Positions 47,075 through 57,930 of a stretch of 64,000 nucleotides of DNA are shown in pieces. Positions within the stretch are counted from its first letter, which is position 1. Every line of letters begins with the position of its first letter. The position numbers and the translations under genes are program-made. Below the pieces are notes generated by a model. The model was not told the origin of the DNA. It saw nothing but the letters and a program-made list of their open reading frames with translations, and made no database searches. This stretch comes from Helicoverpa zea (Eukaryota; Arthropoda; Insecta; Lepidoptera; Noctuidae): NCBI RefSeq assembly GCF_022581195.2, contig NC_061475.1:7998001-8062000 (forward strand), given 5' to 3'.

Positions 47075-47560
47075 GTCAATAGAGAGTGCTTATCAGATTG
47101 AACCACTTTTACTAAAACATCATATCTTCATATGCTTCATATAGTCTAGCAGGGCTCCTGGAGTTCCACATCAGGTGTTTTACATCTTAAATTTTTATAA
47201 GTCAACAGAGAGTGCTTATCAGATTGAACAACTTTTGCTCAAACGTCATACCTCTATATGCTATAGTCTAGCTGGGCCCCTGGAGTTCCACATCAGATGT
47301 TTTAGATCTTCAATTTGTATAAGTCAATAGAAAGTGCTTATCAAATTGAACAACTTTTGTTAAAACGTCATACCTGTATATGGTACAGAGAAGCTGGGCT
47401 CTTGGGGTTCCACATCAGGTGTTCCAGATCTTAAAATTTATTATCTCAGCTGAAAATGCTCATCAAATGAAACAATTTTTGCCACGGCACCATATTTGTA
47501 TCTTTTATAGTTTTATTGGTCTGTTGGAGTTCTGCATCAGGACTTCAAGTTTCGAAGATA
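47075..47560 (+). repeat. Tandem repeat, about 122-126 bp, four copies
   Basis: Units begin near 47075 (gtcaatagagagtgcttatc), 47201, 47323 and about 47445, with periods of about 126, 122 and 122. Each holds ggagttccacatcagg or a close form. The last copy is more diverged. The array leads straight into the repeat tail at 47600. Confidence 0.75.
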
Positions 47561-47700
47561 AATTATAGCCTATATGTTGACCAGGCTTAATACTGATACA
47601 ACAAAGAAAAAATCATTAAAATCCGTTCAGTAGTTCGGAAGATTAGCGTGTACAAACAAACAGACATACAGACATACAGACAGAATTTTTTTTGGATTTG
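47561..47700 (+). repeat. Repeat tail after the tandem array
   Basis: Contains aaaatccgttcagtagttcg and cagacatacagacatacaga, which look like the 3' end of a moth interspersed repeat. It seems to form one unit with the tandem array before it. Confidence 0.45.
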
Positions 47701-48392
47701 TGCTTCATTACTGTTTCTAAACCCCACCCAATTATTATTTTTTTAATATATTCAATGTACAGACACAGTTTTTTTTACAGATTTATTATATGTATAGATT
47801 ACAGATTTATTATATGTATAGATGTAAGGCAATGCGGCTCATCACCCACAGTCAAACCGCTAAACCGGTTTTGTGGGAAAATGTTTATTTTAAAATTGTA
47901 CATTTCTGAAATAATTAATAAATAGAAATAGAATAGAATAGCCTTCTCCCAACCATGTTGGGGTCGGCTTTTAGTCTAGTGGTTTTACTTTTAACTATGA
48001 AGTTATTAATCTTAAACAGACATACAGACCTACCTACTTTTAAATAAGAGCCAAAAATAATATATTAAATGAAAATTAGGGATAGTGTTATTTTTGTACA
48101 ACCCCAAAGTTTACCCAACCACACTATGCACATAGGAACTTTAAGCACTTTACAAGTAGTTAGCAGGTCTATCGTGCTGCACCCACAGAATGCAACAAAC
48201 AAACAAACAAACGGACAAACAAACTTCATTTGAATATTAATGTTCGCATTAAAAGTTTTCTTGCTGAAGAATTTTTCCGACACAATAAGTCTTGCATAAC
48301 TGTAGTTTTCTTGAACTAAATAAGTTAAAATGTATCCGGACAGGGCTTATACCTAATGTTTTACTTATAGTTCATTCTGTATTGCCAGTTAG
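47701..48392. other. No gene recognised; SINE-A tail
   Basis: The text cttctcccaaccatgttggg at 47943 and gtcggcttttagtctag form a minus-strand SINE-A end at about 47939..47985. A small direct repeat of ttacagatttattatatgta occurs twice at about 47780..47822. Nothing else is supported. Confidence 0.4.
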
Positions 48393-48530
48393 AATCACCA
48401 TCATCAGCCTTTTATCGTCCCACTGCTGGGCTGCGGCCTCCTCTCACGCGGAGAAGGATGGAGCGTTAATTACTACGCTTGCTCAATGTGGGTTGGTGAT
48501 TTCAGACTTTAAAGTCTAGGTGTCCTCTAG
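48393..48530 (-). mobile_element. SINE-D 3' part, minus
   Basis: Minus strand reads ttgagcaagcgtagtaatta, agaggaggccgcagcccagc and agtgggacgataaaaggctg, then GATGATGGTGA. This end is very like the RTE tail aggcctatgtccagcagtgg...aggctgatgatg. Confidence 0.65.
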
Positions 48531-49282
48531 ATGTTTTGCTACACCTTTCATCAGTCATTGATGTTCAAGATGTACTTAGAAGGTACAGTTTAAGCCAGTT
48601 CTTCAAGAGTCTTTGATATTTGCCCTCCCTGAAAACTTATTCAGAAGAGTGTATGGTTTCGACTCAACTCAAGACTATTAAACTTGTGATGTTTAGTCAA
48701 TATGGCATGGATAGAATCGTAATCTCTCGCATTCAAAAAGACCAATAAAAAAATTTCAAGAAACTAACGGAGATTCCCAAAAATTCCTCCAATCTTTCAA
48801 TCTAAAAGAAAACGCTAATCCACGTAAAATCCTACACTACCTTCTTCAAGAACCCGTTATCTACCCAACCTTTTGAAAAACGGAACCCTAACTTAAACAA
48901 GTACCTATCGAATTCCCGTTACCGTCAACGCATTGCACACTGCAACATAAGCTCACAATACCTCTTTATTTCTTCGTATCTCGTACGAAAGTCGTGCATA
49001 CGACTGGGAAGATAACGAGCTACCAATATGGCTGCCATAATGAGGAGGCCTTTTATGGCTCTGATCGGAATATGGGAGGAATAGAGAAGTTGTGGTGATT
49101 TAAATATTTTGAATTTAGAGTTGTTGTTGTTAATTGGGCAGGTAATTAGGTATATTATTTCTGCATCGCATCATCGCTTATAGTCTTTTGTTTTTTTATT
49201 TGTTGTTTATTATAACATAAAATATACGTAGAAAACTTTGATGCAATAGGTAAAAGCCGAATCTGCACTATGATCCTATTTC
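48531..49282. other. No gene recognised
   Basis: AT-rich without a supported feature. Confidence 0.35.
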
Positions 49283-49513
49283 TATAGTTCGGCCATTCAG
49301 AGAATGCGTTCCTGACACGTCGCGATTGAACTGACGACGTAACTTTGCAATGGCGTTGCAGTTACGATAAAAATATTTTTGCTGGTTGTTTACCGTTTTA
49401 ACAATTGAGGAGCATTAAAACAACATTATTATATCAATAATCAATGAATGTAGTTACGTCGTCAGTTCAATCGCGACGTGTCAGGAACGCATTCTCTGAA
49501 TGGCCGAACTATA
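49283..49513. mobile_element. 231-bp MITE, copy 1
   Basis: Inverted ends of 62 bp begin tatagttcggccattcagag and are perfect reverse complements of each other. The 107-bp middle includes atttttgctggttgtttacc. There is no coding frame. The first and last TATA may be partly or wholly a TSD (TA or TATA), which sequence alone cannot resolve. The same 231 bp occurs at 61216..61446 and appears identical. Confidence 0.9.
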
Positions 49514-50189
49514 AGTATCGTAACAAGGTGTTTTCTAAAGATAGACGATAAACCGTCAGATTTCTCTTCTATATACCTAACTGGGTATATACTTTTAATC
49601 ACTTATTAAGTACCTTACTAATACCAACAAAAAAGTGACATTAATTGAGAAACACGGCGAATGCTATAAAGGGTGATTCAATTAATGAAATATCTAAGTA
49701 GGTATTTACATCAACAGAAAGAGATTTGAATGTGTCTCCACTACTCCCAATACTTAGCTACCTAAGTATGTACCTCTCTTGGGGTTCTACTCCTTCTGAG
49801 GTCGTATGTAAAGTTGGAGTGATCCACATTTCAGTGCCAAGGAAAGACAACGAGTGTTTAGTTTGATATAACAGTTAACCTGGAGATTCTAACGTGTATT
49901 GATCACCTGAACGACAGCCAACACTTATGAAATCGACTGGTTTCTGGATATTTTTTAAGTACATGCTTATTATATTGAGTATCTGGACGATAAACAAGGA
50001 TTTCGAAATTAAAAGGTTCGTTTACTTGAACGGGAAGTGATTGTTCATTAATCTGCTATCTGTATCATCAGTCCACTAAAAGTGATTTCAAAAGCCCTGT
50101 AAACAATATTTTACTGTAAAATTTTGTTTTAACAGTTCCAAATTGGTGTTATCTAGAAAAATAAAATAAGTTAAAAGTTAAGTAAATTC
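49514..50189. other. No gene recognised
   Basis: AT-rich without a supported feature. Confidence 0.35.
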
Positions 50190-50510
50190 TAAGTTACTAA
50201 GCTGCCATCTAGCGACAACTTTGTGTTTTAATGGTCCGTCAAGTTGTTGTTCGTGTAAAGTTATAAAAATTATTTCGCTAGTACAGTTTGCTGCTATAGT
50301 GTTAATTCTATATTGTGAGGGGTAATACCTACAAAGTATTGGTATAAATAAAAACATAAAATTTCTAGAAAATAAATGTTTTTTTTTGTATACAGCGCCA
50401 TCTAGTAGTTAACTTAGAAAATACTATGGCTAACGTTCAACAGCTTAAGTCAATGGTCATTAATTCAACTTCATCCCGGTAGATGGCGCTGTTACCATTT
50501 TTGTTACATT
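50190..50510. repeat. Possible foldback with ATCTAG words
   Basis: The words gccatctagcg at 50204, gcgccatctagtag at 50396 and tagatggcgctg at 50480 occur in both orientations. They resemble parts of a foldback element, but the ends are unclear. Confidence 0.3.
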
Positions 50511-50593
50511 GCTTAAAACTTATGAAATCTGATGTCCAAAGAAGTAGATTACATAGTAAGTTTTAGTTTAATACGTGTAAACGGAACTATATA

Positions 50594-50670
50594 ACCAAGG
50601 AGTATCAGCTTGCCCGGGTAACTAGGGTGAGATTGGAAGCCGACCAATTTATTTGGGAAATAGCTAAATG
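50594..50670 (+). mobile_element. SINE-A fragment with internal deletion
   Basis: Contains cttgcccgggtaactagggt joined to gattggaagccgaccaattt, skipping the middle of the SINE-A body. Confidence 0.6.
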
Positions 50671-51239
50671 ATGTGTGTAAATAATAACATCTTGAGGAAA
50701 ACTGGGCTTAAAAATATGATATCGCCAATGCGAATTAAATAATGCGAGTCGGTAAGCGTAGCGATCAACGCTTTTTATGAATAAAAAGAGGCCTTAATAT
50801 ACCTACTATTCCCATTTCTTTTGCAGAATGTAATAAGAAGATATTCCAGGCAAAGTATTGAGTGAATACCTATTCACACCGTCCCCTCAACATGTCATCT
50901 AAACGGTCACCCATCCATACCGTGACCGTGACAGCTATAGCTTCACCTTCCCGCTCCATTGAGCTAAATGACGATCCTTGAAAACGGCTCCTTAACCACC
51001 GCTTCAAATACCAATTTTATTAATTAAAATTCAAATTTAAACTTAGACCGGTACTTAACAGTTTAGGGGAACAATTAGAAATAATTGTAAAATACTCGTA
51101 AACCCTTTAATGGGCTATTGAACAAGTAGCCATGTTTAACTGCTGAAATATAGCCTAAATACCTACATTTTATACTTTATTGGTTGTTGTTTTCTTGTTA
51201 AGTTTTTGCTGTTTCAATTTGTTTGTCTGTCTAGTTTGT
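50671..51239. other. No gene recognised
   Basis: AT-rich without a supported feature. Confidence 0.35.
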
Positions 51240-51620
51240 AGAGCCTATTATAGATGTACCTCTACTAGAGACCCGCCCCGGCTTCGCACGGGATAGCAGT
51301 ATTTCCCCACAATTTAATGCATGTTATTATACACATAAACCTTCCTCTTTAATCACTCTGTCTATTAAAAAAACCGCATGAAAATTGGTTGCGTAGTTTT
51401 GAAGATTTGTAGGACGTCCTCAGGCACGGTGGAGTGATGACTTGCGCAAGACGGCTGGCAGGAACTGGATGCGAGCAGCCGAAAATCGATCTCAGTGGCG
51501 TGCACTTGGAGAGGCCTATGTCCAGCAGTGGACTGCTATAGGCTGATGATGATGATGATGAAGCGTACAAAGGGATAAGGGACAGAAAAAGCGACTTTGT
51601 TTTATACTATGTAGTGATAT
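51240..51620 (+). repeat. Family E repeat split by an RTE tail
   Basis: The left part has acccgccccggcttcgcacg and accgcatgaaaattggttgc. The right part has aagcgactttgttttatact at 51588. Together they read as one repeat whose middle (gaagattt...aagcgtac) was opened by the RTE piece at 51409..51563. Confidence 0.6.
51409..51563 (+). mobile_element. 155-bp RTE 3' end
   Basis: Starts at gtaggacgtcctcaggcacg and ends gctgctataggctgatgatg with more TGA units. It matches the full RTE end with small changes (for example RNWMRAAENRS). No clear TSD is visible, unlike the other three copies. Confidence 0.85.
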
Positions 51621-51804
51621 AGAATACTTCATAGTTTAACCATCATAAGGAGTGTGCGCTTGAGATGGTCAGTCCTTGGTTGGTTCAACAGTTCCTCTGT
51701 TTCAGAATTTGAACATAATCAATTCTTTATTAGTATTATATTATCTTATTCTATTATCTAGAGTCAATATGGACCCTATAGGGCACAGCTTAAAAAGGTC
51801 TTCC
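51621..51804. other. No feature recognised
   Basis: AT-rich spacer. Confidence 0.35.
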
Positions 51805-51905
51805 GCAATTGTTACGGGAAATGAGAAGCCAGAAAGTCTAATAAGTTTCACTAAGGGATATCGGGTAGTATCTATAGGTTGAGAAGGTCAGGTTAGGAAG
51901 ACGCT
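51805..51905 (+). mobile_element. SINE-A body fragment, diverged
   Basis: Contains gagaagccagaaagtctaat and ggatatcgggtagtatctat and gagaaggtcagg, a diverged SINE-A body without head or tail. Confidence 0.5.
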
Positions 51906-52204
51906 TCTAGTATTTTGCAAGCGTGTCGTTGAGACCCAGAAAAATGTAGACAGGCGACGAAATTGAAAAGAAATCTAAATTTTCTCGGACAAACCCAAAC
52001 AAACCAACAGGTATACCAATAAAACTTTGTACAATTCAAGCGAGGCATCTTTATGTCGATAATAAACAAGTGAATTTATGCCAAAACGCAATTTAGTGAC
52101 GGACAGACGAACATTTTATGTGTTACACCGTAAAATGGGATTGTTAAAAATATTTAATAACAGTTACCGTTCGTATTTTACCTCCTTGGTATTGATTTAG
52201 AAGA
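51906..52204. other. No feature recognised
   Basis: AT-rich spacer. Confidence 0.35.
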
Positions 52205-52308
52205 GGGAGTAAGGGTGCGTCTTACCTGGGTGAACGGCGAACGCGAAGCGAATAACAAAAGCTATCATTCTAGATCTAACTTACCCAGTGCCGTAGGACG
52301 CACCTTGG
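52205..52308. mobile_element. Small foldback, about 100 bp
   Basis: The left end taagggtgcgtcttacctgg and the right end in complement caaggtgcgtcctacggcac are alike. No coding frame. This may be a short MITE, but the arms are imperfect. Confidence 0.35.
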
Positions 52309-52367
52309 AGATTGAAGTATAGCGGTACCGCTTAGATGACCTTTGTAAACACGAAATCTTACAGATC

Positions 52368-53075
52368 AGGGGGCAATTCTCTGTTTCGGGAGGTACCTGC
52401 ACCGCATCGGTCGTGAGGAGGCGCCCGGGTGTCACCATTGTGCGGACAGCCCCGAGGACACGGTGGACCACACAGTCCAGGTGTGCCCCGCATGGGAAGG
52501 GCACCGCCGGGTCCTCGTCGAGGTTTTGGGCGGCGACCTCTCGCGTCCGGCCCTGGTTCAGGCCATGGTCCGGGGCGAGAGGGAATGGGATGCCGTCGCC
52601 TCCTTCTGCGAAGCGGTCATGCTCGAGAAGGAGGAGGCGGAACGCCAGAGAGTTCGCACCTCTCATCCCGGCCGCCGCGCTGGACCAGGTAGACACCATG
52701 GGCGCCGGGTGTCGCGAGATGACTCCCGGCCACCGTAGGCGTGGGTCTGTGGGCGGTGAGTTCGGGTGGCTCATCGTCCCTCTGTCTTTCAAGACGACAG
52801 ACCCGTGTCGACGGCGCGCCTTGTTCCACGCGCTCCTCAAAGAGATGTCAGCAACCCCAGCGGGGCCCAGCAGGGCCAAGGCCTGCCGGGGCTGCGGGTT
52901 GTTCGAAAGAGATACCGCGGCCCTGGTACATAAAAGGCCTATGACGGAACACGACGATTTTAGTCAGTAAGAGTCTGACACTCCCTCACCGCTGCTAACC
53001 CACAGCGGGAGGGGTCATTTGATGATTTTACGTCGCTAAAAAAAAAAAAAAAAAAAAAAAAAGGGGGCAATTCTC
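52368..53075 (+). mobile_element. LINE-3, 5'-truncated copy with TSD
   Basis: The word agggggcaattctc is repeated at 52368..52381 and 53062..53075 (14 bp, the A shared with the poly-A tail). The insert 52382..53061 has a coding end at 52382..52738, a 3' untranslated part and a poly-A of about 24 bp. The CCHC-type motif after the lost RT points to the R1, LOA or Jockey group of insect LINEs. The last 200 bp match 58584..58783 exactly as far as I can compare. Confidence 0.85.
52382..52738 (+). pseudogene. LINE-3 ORF C-terminus with CCHC motif
   Basis: The frame is open for 118 codons from the truncation point to TAG at 52736. It reads CFGRYLHRIGREEAPGCHHC at the start. The pattern C-x2-C-x9-H-x4-C (CHHC...HTVQVC) followed by PAWEG is the kind of C-terminal zinc-knuckle seen in insect R1- or Jockey-like LINE ORF2 proteins. 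The endonuclease and reverse transcriptase parts are missing because of 5' truncation, so it cannot encode an active enzyme. Composition is very GC-rich relative to the surroundings, as expected of an intruding element. Confidence 0.8.
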
Positions 53076-53169
53076 GGATTTGAATCAATCACGAATTCTA
53101 ATAATTCTGGACTCAAATCAAATAAAGTTATTCTGGAAATGAACCCGATATTCTCGAAACTTGACCATT

Positions 53170-53275
53170 CGAGTAGGTAGCTCTGTTTAAAACACTGATA
53201 GGTACTCAGCTGAGTTCCGGTCAGAGTGGAAGCCTAACCCAACATAGTTGGGCATAGTCTAGGCAGATGATAAGA
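53170..53275 (+). mobile_element. SINE-A tail fragment
   Basis: Contains ggtagctctgtttaaaacac and ctaacccaacatagttgggc and a GATGATAAG end, lacking head and most of the body. Confidence 0.6.
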
Positions 53276-54344
53276 GGTCAAGTAAGTAGTCAAAAATGAG
53301 ACTGAAAGTTTATTTTATATAAGGAAGGATTTATATCTACACTTATAAAAATTGTATTTCTCATGGCGCCTTTTCTATTTCTTATTCAAATGATACAAAA
53401 TGCCTTCTGTTGCTCTAAGAATGAATAAGAAAAACTATGTGCCACCAAGTTCAGCAATAAACCCCTTTTTATTGGGCTGACTAGTGAAGGTCAATTGTGC
53501 GGCATAGAAATGTTACTGGTCCAAGTTTCAAAATGTAAGAGGTTTTGCTAAAGTGTAGGTAGGTACTTTCTATAAGCAGAACTTAGGTACTATCATCTGA
53601 AGGTATCCCAGGTAGAATAGAAAGAACAAAAGGAATAATAGAAGGTATATCTAACAAGCCTTGATATAACATGCTTCTGAAAATGATCTGCAATGCACTG
53701 TAACTTAGGTGTATTTTAACTAATTCTTAGGGGTTTTATCAGCCATAACTAAGTCCAAAAACTACCATAGCGTTAGCTGGTCATCTCTAGATTTCGTATA
53801 GCTTATTAATTGGTACTTACCTGATCTAGAATCGAACCCGGGTACTTGAGGGGTCTCTGGATTTAATGAAACGAGAAAAAAAATAGGAAGCCACCATTTA
53901 AAAAAATACTCCTTTAATCCTTCCGCTTCATCCCCAACCTTACCCCACCACACTAGAACAAATAATAAAACACAACCGCCAACCTAGGACAATAAACCAC
54001 AGATTCCTTACCACATATTCTACTGTTTGTCGTTTATTTGCTTACAAGAGACACTTGGCTCCACTTAAAGTTGCCGGTCAGATGAAGAATGCTTCAGTAG
54101 AGGACAGTGTAGGACCCTTGAGGCAAGAGGATCAAATGTATAGGAATATTATTGTTGAGATTTCGATGGGCCTTGGTTGAAGAGGATATCTATCTAGTTG
54201 TGACTGTAGTGTTGGGTTGGTTGGTAGTTTAATTTATTGAGCTAGTGTCTGTAGTTTTCAAGTTAAGGATGTGGTCAATTTCCAATTTGAGAGATTTTTA
54301 ATTCTTAAGTCTGCCTTTAAGTAGACTACGTCTCAGGTTTCTAG
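53276..54344. other. No gene recognised
   Basis: AT-rich with one minus frame of 63 codons (53762..53953) that has no motif. Confidence 0.35.
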
Positions 54345-54572
54345 ACTGATGTCAGACTTGCTGGCTTCTGACTACCCGACTGCCAAGGATGATAAATGAC
54401 AGCCTAACAGTAGTTTAGAATGCCCTCCGAAAAGTCATTGGTGTCCAAGATATACTTAGAAAATACATACAAACTTAGAATAGTTGCTTTGGTACTTGCC
54501 TAACCTGGAATCGAACTATCACATTCATACCTGAGAGGTTCGTTCTTTACCCACTAAGCCACCACGAATTTT
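54345..54572 (-). mobile_element. SINE-A head and upper body, minus
   Basis: Minus strand starts with gtggtggcttagtgggtaaa and a box-B-like agttcgattccaggttagg. It continues with actttctaagt-type words and tgacagcct and then gccagaaagc-type text. The 3' end is missing. The head shows how SINE-A acquired a tRNA-like promoter. Confidence 0.65.
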
Positions 54573-55739
54573 CTTTCTACTATCATTACCTACTTTAGCT
54601 AAATTCTTAACCAAACTATATCATATATATAGATCATAATGTCACCACAATATTTAGAACACAACCTCTAAATAGAACAGACATTATCACCTACCCACAA
54701 TTTATCACCAGTGTTGTCACGTAATATATTTTTGCGCGGTGTTGCTAACCTTATTAAATATTTTGATTGATAGAAGTTCGCTCCAGGGTGTCTTGGTAAG
54801 GAAACATGATCCTGAGATGGGTTACCTTTAGCACGTGAAAGGAGAAAGGGTGCTTTGAATCTTATTAAAATGTTATGTTAATAGCTATGTTAATACAATG
54901 GCAGCAGTAAAGTTTAAATTCGTATGTGGTTTAAAATAACATCTCAGGTTTTTGTCCTTCTACCTGCCTTAATTAGTAAATTTCAAGATTTCACCATATT
55001 ATTTGGATGCAATTTTAAAACTAGTATATCAAATGAAATAGTGTATCTAACTATCTAGTAACTATTAAGTAATCTGTACTATAATTGACAATGCAACACA
55101 ATATTATTATAATCTTTGGTAAAATGGCAAAGATTTGCCTGCTTCAATCTAGCTAGACGATGGTCTTTCAGCTTGTAATAACAAACTTTACCATAACGAC
55201 GACCAGTTTACAGAATTGGTGTTTTTAAAAGAAAAAAAAAACAACAAAACTGAAATAAACCCAAAACTAAAAAAAAAACATGTCAATTCAAAAATACTGT
55301 AATATCCAAAATAGAAAAACAGTCAACAAATTGATTAATGGGCACAAGATATTACTTGAACGTTAGGTTGAAGCTAACTTTTGTGTTTACTTGCAAATTC
55401 GACGGTGACGCGTGAAAACAAGTTTGTTAGTATTTCAGGGTTCTGTAACGTTTATTTAATAGGAGATATGGTTTAGGAGTTTTGAAACTCATCCCGAATA
55501 TTTCATATTAGGTTGGTATATATTTTCCCCCTTCATGAAGGGATTTTTTGAGTTTCTCTTGTATGCTTGTGACGTATGGATTCACTATACATAAGCCAAT
55601 ATGCATATAAAGATTGAGTAAAAAAATGTGTTTCAAATAAAAAATTGGATCAGTAATATAAACCTCAGTTTTTTTTCATATAGTCATCTACTAAGATCTA
55701 ATATTTTCAATGATCACCAGTTATTTTTAAAGACCAGCT
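54573..55739. other. No gene recognised
   Basis: AT-rich with nothing supported. Confidence 0.35.
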
Positions 55740-55870
55740 GATCCACGCGGCTTTGCCCGCCTCGCGGGTAAACTACGTTCCGTACCCGGATAAAACCTAG
55801 CCTTGTTGACTAGGTTTTATCCGGGTACGGAAAGTTCGGTAGTTCCGGTTCGGTAGTTCCGGAGCCTATA
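55740..55870 (+). repeat. Repeat with gccgctggctttgcccgcc-type head
   Basis: Starts accagctgatccacgcggct and contains ttgcccgcctcgcgggtaaa. It ends around a perfect hairpin listed separately. The class of repeat is unknown from this window. Confidence 0.45.
55778..55832. repeat. Perfect 23-bp hairpin
   Basis: Arms 55778..55800 and 55810..55832 are perfect reverse complements, including gtacccggataaaacctag, with a 9-nt loop (ccttgttga). The left arm belongs to the repeat body, so an inverted duplication probably made it. Confidence 0.85.
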
Positions 55871-56330
55871 TTTCCTCTTTATACATATATTAGTAGGTAA
55901 AGAATTACAGTCAACATAAGGAAACTGTTATGCAACACACTAATGGACACACATATTCACATTAAACATCAAACTTAACATACAGAACCAAACCCCCAAA
56001 AAAATATTTCCCAATTTTTTTTCATTTAATTCGCCTGCCACCGTTGACAAGTTTGTAATCAAATTCGCAAATTTATATTCAATTTCGTCGCCTGAATGTT
56101 AAGCAGGCTGTAGTTCGTGTTTGGCGAACCTTGTTTACCTTTAAATCTAATAAATTCTTGCGGAACCCTAGTTATGAATTTTGGTCCGACAGGCCCTTGA
56201 TTGGTTGGTGAAAGTGGTAGGTATTTGCTGGTTTGTTAATTAGGTTTTTAATTTAATTATTGGCCTTTCTTTTGTGGTATGTGGTGACTAGAAAAAATAT
56301 AATATAATTATACAAACTTAATGAGGAATA
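55871..56330. other. No gene recognised
   Basis: AT-rich. Confidence 0.35.
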
Positions 56331-56531
56331 CATCTTTGGCAGTCGTTACGGGTAGTCAGAATCCAGTAAGTCTGACACCAATTTAACCAAGGGATATTGG
56401 GTTGCCCGGGTAACTGGGTTGAGGAGATCAGATAGGCAGTCGCTCCTTCTAAAGCGCTGGTACTCGACTGAATCCGGTTACACTGGAAGCCGACCCCAAC
56501 ATAGTTGGGAAAAGGTTCGGGAGATAATGAA
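56331..56531 (+). mobile_element. SINE-A, 5'-truncated
   Basis: Contains catctttggcagtcgttacg, gggtagtcagaatccagtaa, ttgcccgggtaactgggttg and gaagccgaccccaacatagt and ends with a GATAATGA tail. It is among the better preserved copies but lacks the tRNA-like head. Confidence 0.8.
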
Positions 56532-56994
56532 TAATTTTTTATCCAGTAGGTCTTAACTAGAAATGCAGAACCATTCTAGGCATTCGGTTAAACATAACAT
56601 ACATACCTACATTTCATTTGACTTATTCGGTCGGAACTGAATTCAAATTATGCATTTCCCAGTAATATTTCAGTCAAACAATGAGTCAGAAACATAATAA
56701 TTACTAGGAATTGAAATCTAACGCGGTATTTTAATTAAAATCATTATACAGTATTTAGTATTAATTCCGTATAGTCAACCACACTTAATTATCGTTTTCA
56801 AATAATAATTAGGGTATTATAACAATAACCTATACAATATGACCATTTGTGTTGTAAACCTAAAATCAATAGCAATTAGAATTTGTAACCACAATTGTGT
56901 TGATTCAATCTATTATGTCGCCTAGTTTCCCACAGTTTTGTCCGTGTCTTATGAAAATTATCGAACTATTTTCCGTACCTGGACAAAACATGGC
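56532..56994. other. No gene recognised
   Basis: AT-rich. Confidence 0.35.
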
Positions 56995-57178
56995 TCCTTT
57001 GTCCTCGATACCAGTGACTGAGTAAAGGTGAAGGAAAACGTTTTGAGGAAACCTGAACTTTAAAGTCTGAAATCAGAAATCCGCCTTGAGCAAGTGTGGT
57101 GATTAACGCTCATTCCTTCTCTGTATGAGAAGGGGCCTGTGTCTTGCAGTGGGACAGTAAAAAAGCTGATGTTGATGA
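56995..57178 (+). mobile_element. SINE-D body and tail
   Basis: Contains gtgaaggaaaacgttttgag, ccttgagcaagtgtggtgat, tctgtatgagaaggggcctg and cagtgggacagtaaaaaagc and ends tgatgttgatgaac. The end matches the RTE tail (gaggcctatgtccagcagtg). The head is missing, but 41625..41790 supplies one. Confidence 0.75.
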
Positions 57179-57203
57179 ACAATTTCTCAAAAAAATCTAT
57201 ACT

Positions 57204-57417
57204 ACTTAACTCTTACGGCCAGTTTCTTCATCAAAAGTTAAAGTTAAAGTAATGTCTAAAGTAAAAGTAACGGCCAAATTCGTTTTTTCAAGGCTAAAGT
57301 GACAGCAAAACTAATAGAAAAATTGAATTTGACCCTTACTTTTACTTTAGACATTACTTTGACTTTTACTTTGGCTTTAACTTTTGATGAAGAAACTGGC
57401 TGTTAGTGTGTTAAGTA
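57204..57417. mobile_element. Foldback element with ctttaactttt arms
   Basis: The left arm ggccagtttcttcatcaaaa and the right arm ttttgatgaagaaactggct are inverted. Further in, gttaaagttaaagtaatgtc and its complement continue the pairing, and the outermost tacttaac/gttaagta may be part of the ends. The element is about 210 bp with no frame. Confidence 0.7.
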
Positions 57418-57436
57418 AAAAAAATAATGTTTTTAC

Positions 57437-57930
57437 TCCAAAGGGTCCGAAATTACTGAACCGATTTCAAAAATTATTTCACTGATGGAAACCTACACTC
57501 TTCCCGAGTGACAAAGGCTATACAGGAATGAATTTTATCCAGTGCGCAAACTTTGTCAACTTATAGTTAAACATGTTTTATAGATACGTATATTTTTATT
57601 TTGTCGTGTTTTAGTACAAAAAAGAAAAGTTATTGATATCGAATGATGTTTATTTTGTAACCGATTGTACGGTCACAGTCGTCATAGTAGGCACGGAGGC
57701 AACGCGAAACCGGTTTACCGACGCGAGCGCTGTTCCAAGCGCGTAAGAATAGTCAGTATCTATATCTTGCTGATTTTAGGGCGGACAAAAGAATGAAAAA
57801 ATTTTTTTTACTGATGATGCAGATATGTTCTGTTAATGATTCTGGATCACCAGTTTTTTTTTTGTGCACTGCTTAAAATTCATTCCTGTATAGTAGTTCC
57901 TACGGAACGCGGGTGGAATCGAGGCAAAAT
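57437..57930 (+). repeat. Family C-like repeat split by a foldback element
   Basis: The left part has ggtccgaaattactgaaccg and tttcactgatggaaacctac. The right part has agtagttcctacggaacgcg and ggtggaat. They look like one repeat opened at the TA at 57519..57520 by the 370-bp element. Confidence 0.5.
57521..57890. mobile_element. 370-bp foldback with TA duplication
   Basis: The ends are tacaggaatgaattttatcc and, in complement, tacaggaatgaattttaagc, and pairing continues to about 28 bp with a few mismatches. TA lies on both sides, as for Tc1/mariner-type insertions. The interior has no frame, so it would be non-autonomous. Confidence 0.7.

Noticed and set aside
47075..47560. CRISPR-like array
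   Set aside because: The units are about 122 bp, contiguous and diverged, without distinct spacers.
51400..51570. TSD around the RTE piece at 51409
   Set aside because: Only gaag-type four-base matches are present, too short to call.
52265..52970. Long overlapping frames on both strands at LINE-3
   Set aside because: High GC makes all frames open. Only the 52382..52738 plus frame has the CCHC motif and ends before the 3' UTR.
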